Shown here piece by piece: positions 49,597 to 52,874 of a stretch of DNA of 52,874 nt. The DNA is taken from assembly GCA_034429475.1 (NCBI GenBank), contig DAOUGD010000086.1, positions 1 to 52,874 on the forward strand, in the 5' to 3' direction. This DNA comes from JAKQHY01 sp034429475. GTDB taxonomy: Bacteria; Chloroflexota; Anaerolineae; B4-G1; SLSP01. Each line of letters begins with the position of its first letter. Position 1 is the first letter of the stretch. The position numbers and the translations under genes were made by a program. The notes beneath the pieces were generated by a model. It saw only the letters and a list, made by a program, of their open reading frames with translations. It was not told the DNA's origin and did no database searches.

Positions 49597-51189
49597 ATGG
49601 CACTCAAAAGATTACTGACCTTCGTAAGTGTCATCGGGAGCATAATGCTCCTGACCATTGTGTTTGACAATTTGACGCGCGTGGATGCCGGTAATGGCGT
49701 TTACCTTGCTCAAGCGCCGCGCCGTCAAGTGCCAGCCCCCGAGTCGGCATACCCGTTCCAGACCCCCATCCAATCTTGCTCAGTCGAGATCACCACGACG
49801 GATGCCGCGCCCTTGAACAATGTGGATTTTAATACAGCCATCAGCGTTGCGCCTTATACCGGGCAATCTTTGCTCGATCGGACCGGTACAGTCCCCCCCA
49901 CCACCACGGCAAACGTCCCCACCCGCTCTGATTTCTTCCGCCTGGACAACGCCTTGCTCCACTATAAATATACCATTCAAGCCAAACCCGACCGCACCAC
50001 CAATTACAATTTGGGCATCATTGTTTACGACAACACACGCAGAGCTATTTACACCGATACGGATACCTCCAGTTACTCGGCCAGCATTACTTTTGAAGCC
50101 ACCAGTGAAGGCCCCTACTACATTGAAGTTTTTCAGCTAACCGCACAGTGTTCCGGCGGCACTTACCAACTCCTGTATAGCGCGCCGGTTGCCCCCACCA
50201 ACACCCCTGTTCCACCGACGGCCACGAACACCCCCACGCCAAATCCCACCGCCCTCTCGCCCACCGAACGCCCGCCGGCCGGCTTCGATCAGTACGAACC
50301 CAACTTCGACTTCAATACCTCCACGCTCATCGCGTCGGGCGTTACCTACAGCCTCAACTTCGTCCCCTGGGGCCAGTGGAGCAACGATAACGACTTCTTC
50401 CGCATGTGGGTCAAGCCGGGATTGCGCTATACCTGCGAAACGTCGGAACTAGGCCCGGCCGTAGACCCCAACGTGATTATTTACACCGCGCCGAATTTCA
50501 ACAACGCCGTCGCCAGCAACGACGACATCGAACTGGGCAACTTCAACAGCCGCGTGTCGTATTTCAGCACCTATGAGGGTTATCTCTATATCCTGGTAGG
50601 ACAGGGCGAGCGGATGAAACCCCAGGACACGAGTAACAGCACCTACAAATTCCGCTGCGACATGACCATTCCCGGCGTTTCCACGCCCAGCCCCGGCTAC
50701 ACGCCCGCCCCCGACAAGGATCCCTACCCAACGGCGCAGACCACGCCCTGGCCGACCAACACGCCACGGCCCTCCGTCTCCCCAATTGACACACCGGTGG
50801 CCCCTACACTCACGGCCACCCCAGAAGTGATCAACGCCGACCTGGTCTTCCGCCTGATCACCACCCCGGAACCGGTCTTGCCCACGCCCACCGCCACCGG
50901 TTTCCGCACCTTCCGCATTCGCATTTACTTTGATGAGAATCTCGATAATCAGCCGGGCGCCGGTGAAGGCATACCGGGCTTCTTTGTCCGCGCCCTGTCG
51001 CCGGAAAGCAGCGGTGAACTGGCGCGCGGCTACACCGATGACCAGGGACAGGTTTCATTCACGGTGCCGACGGTGGGGACGGTGCGCGTCGTAATTCCCC
51101 TGCTGGGGCTAGATCGGATGATCGCCGCCACGCAGCCCGAAGTTATCGTCCGCATTGCGCCGCCCACGCTGCCGGACGCGATTCCGTAA
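49597..51189 (+). CDS. Secreted multi-domain protein (PPC-like and SdrD/Cna-B-like domains)
   Basis: A 530-residue exported protein with a signal segment at residues 5-23. Residues about 55-200 and 225-370 look like two PPC-type beta-sandwiches (SDFFRLDNAL, YYIEVFQL; NDNDFFRMWVKPGLRYTC, YLYILVGQG). They are separated by Pro/Thr linkers (TNTPVPPTATNTPTPNP). Residues about 440-525 resemble an SdrD/Cna-B repeat (IYFDENLDNQPGAGEGIPGF, GYTDDQGQVSFTVP). It is probably a cell-surface stalk or adhesin. AAAGGAAC precedes the ATG, 18 nt after the helicase gene; the J-domain gene follows after 12 nt. Confidence 0.7.
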   Translation: MALKRLLTFVSVIGSIMLLTIVFDNLTRVDAGNGVYLAQAPRRQVPAPESAYPFQTPIQSCSVEITTTDAAPLNNVDFNTAISVAPYTGQSLLDRTGTVPPTTTANVPTRSDFFRLDNALLHYKYTIQAKPDRTTNYNLGIIVYDNTRRAIYTDTDTSSYSASITFEATSEGPYYIEVFQLTAQCSGGTYQLLYSAPVAPTNTPVPPTATNTPTPNPTALSPTERPPAGFDQYEPNFDFNTSTLIASGVTYSLNFVPWGQWSNDNDFFRMWVKPGLRYTCETSELGPAVDPNVIIYTAPNFNNAVASNDDIELGNFNSRVSYFSTYEGYLYILVGQGERMKPQDTSNSTYKFRCDMTIPGVSTPSPGYTPAPDKDPYPTAQTTPWPTNTPRPSVSPIDTPVAPTLTATPEVINADLVFRLITTPEPVLPTPTATGFRTFRIRIYFDENLDNQPGAGEGIPGFFVRALSPESSGELARGYTDDQGQVSFTVPTVGTVRVVIPLLGLDRMIAATQPEVIVRIAPPTLPDAIP

Positions 51190-51201
51190 AGAACCTAATC
51201 T

Positions 51202-52845
51202 ATGACGACAAAAACGATCAAAGACTACTACAGCCTCCTTGAGGTGACGCCAAGCGCCACCCAGGATGAAATCCGCCAGGCCTACCGCCGGCTGGCGCGC
51301 ACCTGTCACCCGGACATCAGCACCGCGCCCAACGCCGAGGAGCGCTTCAAGGAGTTGAACGAAGCCTATGCCATTCTGGCCGATCCGGCAAAACGCAAAG
51401 TGTACGACTCGCTGACGTTTGCCAGTGAGCCGGTCGCCCCGCCGCCGGAGACCCACCAGACCCCGCCGCCGCTGCGCCCAACCGCCGCCATGCCCACCGC
51501 GCCCAGAGCGGCTCAACCCACGATGGGCCGCCGGGAATCATCCCGCACCCCACGCCCCTTCCCGCCGACCTGGGCTGTCCTGTTGATTTTGATCGGGTTG
51601 TGCATCATTCTAGGCGTCAGTGCGGCTGCGCTGCGTACCTTCCTGCCGCTGAATCGCCCCGCCAGTGGGGCGGAGGCCGTCAAAGTCAACAAACTCATCA
51701 CTTTTGACACACCGCCGCCGGTATCCTCGCAAGAATCCGTCATCCAGGAGAGCGGCACCCCCCTGCTGACCGTGTTGCCCAGCCAACTCGAGGTCGGGGG
51801 ACAATCCCTTGGCGTCGTACCGGTGACGCCGGAACAGGGCCGCTGGCCGGTGCCATCGCCCGATCGCGCGGCGGATGTGGCAGTCTGGATTCACGGCACC
51901 GTCATCAATTACGTCCTCGGGCTGCCCTACACGCGCACCACGGAATCCCTGTTGGCCGGCCTGTCTGGCACAGAGCGCATCACGTTGACGTTGGACAATG
52001 GCGTCAAGCTCATTTTCGGGACGCCCCAAGCGCAGCGGATAGCCATGGATGATCTTACCCCTATGGCGCAGGGACAACCCGGCCTGACGTTGGTGCTGCT
52101 CGGCGCCGGGCAAAGCAGTCGCCTGGTCGTGCGTGCGCGCTATCTCCCGGAAGAAAGCCTCGCCACAGAGGGCAAGCAACGGGTGGATGGATTGAGCGTC
52201 GTCATCCTTAACTCAGGCGTCGTTCATGATGAGGGCGACACCCGCTACTTTGTCGTCGAATACGAGATCACTAACGAAACCACCGAGTCGGTCAATCCCA
52301 CTTTCTTCGACCTGAGTTTGGAGGGCAATGAGGGCCAACGGTATGCTTTGAATGAGGCGGCCACGGCGCGCGGGCAGTACGGCAAATTGCAGGCAACCAT
52401 CCCCGCCGGTGGCAGTGCGATGGGGAGTGCCGGGTACGTGATCCCGCGCGCCAGCCAGCCGCCGCTCACCTGGGTCTTCCGGGCCGATCCTACATCGGCA
52501 AACGCGCTGCGCAACGTATTACCCTATGAAGCCCCGCAGCCTAGCCCGGCGCAACCCAGCATCGAGCTAACCTCCGCCTTCGCGGACGGCAAGCGCAACG
52601 TCATCGTCATCAACGGGACGGTGCGCAATCTCGGCGAGACCGCCCTCAGCGTCACTCTGGCGGATGTGTCGCTCACGTCCGCCGGCGGTTCTAGCTCGCT
52701 GATGGCCTCCACCCCCCTGCTGCCGTGGGCTATTCAGGGAGGGCAAAGTCAAGCCTTTGAGCTACAATTCAGCCGGCCTTCCAACGTCCCCTCGGTTTTG
52801 TTGAATATCCTCGGCTTCACCTTCCAAATCGAAGGGTTGCCATAA
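51202..52845 (+). CDS. Membrane-anchored J-domain protein with dead sortase-like and DUF4352-like domains
   Basis: A 547-residue protein. Residues 7-72 are a J domain with HPD at 36-38 (Hsp70 cochaperone). Then a proline-rich linker and one membrane helix about 121-138 put the rest outside. Residues about 211-320 show the sortase-barrel pattern (LPYTRTTESLLAGLS, ITLTLDNGVKLIFG, LTLVLL-GAGQSS-R307-LVVRARY) but lack the catalytic histidine and cysteine. Residues about 328-435 resemble DUF4352-type immunoglobulin-like domains (VEYEITNETTESVNP), and a third beta domain ends the chain. DnaK is not in this window. Confidence 0.65.
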   Translation: MTTKTIKDYYSLLEVTPSATQDEIRQAYRRLARTCHPDISTAPNAEERFKELNEAYAILADPAKRKVYDSLTFASEPVAPPPETHQTPPPLRPTAAMPTAPRAAQPTMGRRESSRTPRPFPPTWAVLLILIGLCIILGVSAAALRTFLPLNRPASGAEAVKVNKLITFDTPPPVSSQESVIQESGTPLLTVLPSQLEVGGQSLGVVPVTPEQGRWPVPSPDRAADVAVWIHGTVINYVLGLPYTRTTESLLAGLSGTERITLTLDNGVKLIFGTPQAQRIAMDDLTPMAQGQPGLTLVLLGAGQSSRLVVRARYLPEESLATEGKQRVDGLSVVILNSGVVHDEGDTRYFVVEYEITNETTESVNPTFFDLSLEGNEGQRYALNEAATARGQYGKLQATIPAGGSAMGSAGYVIPRASQPPLTWVFRADPTSANALRNVLPYEAPQPSPAQPSIELTSAFADGKRNVIVINGTVRNLGETALSVTLADVSLTSAGGSSSLMASTPLLPWAIQGGQSQAFELQFSRPSNVPSVLLNILGFTFQIEGLP

Positions 52846-52856
52846 ACCACCGGGCG

Positions 52857-52874
52857 GGGGCGCACTAGCGCCCC
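52857..52874 (+). terminator. Hairpin after the J-domain gene, cut by window end
   Basis: GGGGCGC and GCGCCCC form a 7-bp stem with loop ACTA, 11 nt after the stop. Any T tract would lie past the window edge. Confidence 0.5.

Overview
The window looks like chromosomal DNA of a Chloroflexota bacterium, probably class Anaerolineae. This is an inference from gene content, not from a marker tree. The clues are a one-gene Flp-type pilin, lipoproteins and secreted proteins with long Pro/Thr/Ala linkers, an Opp-type importer with a 700-residue binding protein, a long DnaE with a proline-rich tail, and GC-rich coding with Shine-Dalgarno starts. No rRNA, tRNA, phage, IS element or CRISPR array was recognised.

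Layout. 0-9.5 kb (minus strand): accessory hydrolases (GH39 glycosidase, SnoaL-like, alpha/beta hydrolase, M28 lipoprotein peptidase, serine beta-lactamase-family protein), a 2H phosphoesterase bracketed by two decayed methyltransferase fragments, and two envelope proteins (W-G repeat protein, DUF1566 protein). 9.8-13.7 kb: dnaE on the plus strand. 13.8-19.4 kb: a sugar module of fucose-isomerase-like protein, PfkB kinase and class II aldolase, divergent from an aldehyde:ferredoxin oxidoreductase. 19.4-28.1 kb: Flp pilin, GDPD fusion, GT-C glycosyltransferase, an uncharacterised 867-residue protein, a small membrane protein and a radical SAM protein. 28.2-35 kb: a five-gene Opp/Dpp importer behind a strong promoter that overlaps a LacI-type palindrome. 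35-38.4 kb: rplU-rpmA-rpmE, tdk and two hpt genes. 38.7-52.8 kb (mostly plus strand): radA, ftsK, a HAD phosphatase, a pair of SPFH membrane proteins, uvrD/pcrA, a secreted multi-domain protein and a membrane-anchored J-domain protein.

How it fits together. The sugar module could isomerise, phosphorylate and cleave a sugar, with the oxidoreductase taking an aldehyde product. The importer may feed oligosaccharides or peptides. The ribosomal, nucleotide-salvage and DNA-repair genes are housekeeping.

The most unusual signals are these. (1) Short-period (7-9 bp, sometimes 11 or 23 bp) or hairpin-forming repeats sit 13-54 nt upstream of the start codons of about thirteen minus-strand genes. The repeat word changes from locus to locus, but the position and hairpin character recur; one related repeat lies in frame inside a gene. 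(2) Ribosomal protein L31 is fused to a domain resembling the C-terminal domain of the RNA polymerase alpha subunit. (3) Two different polytopic SPFH proteins are translationally coupled. (4) A J-domain membrane protein carries what looks like a catalytically dead sortase domain. (5) Operator-like palindromes lie inside or next to good promoters of radA (LexA-like) and the importer (LacI-like).
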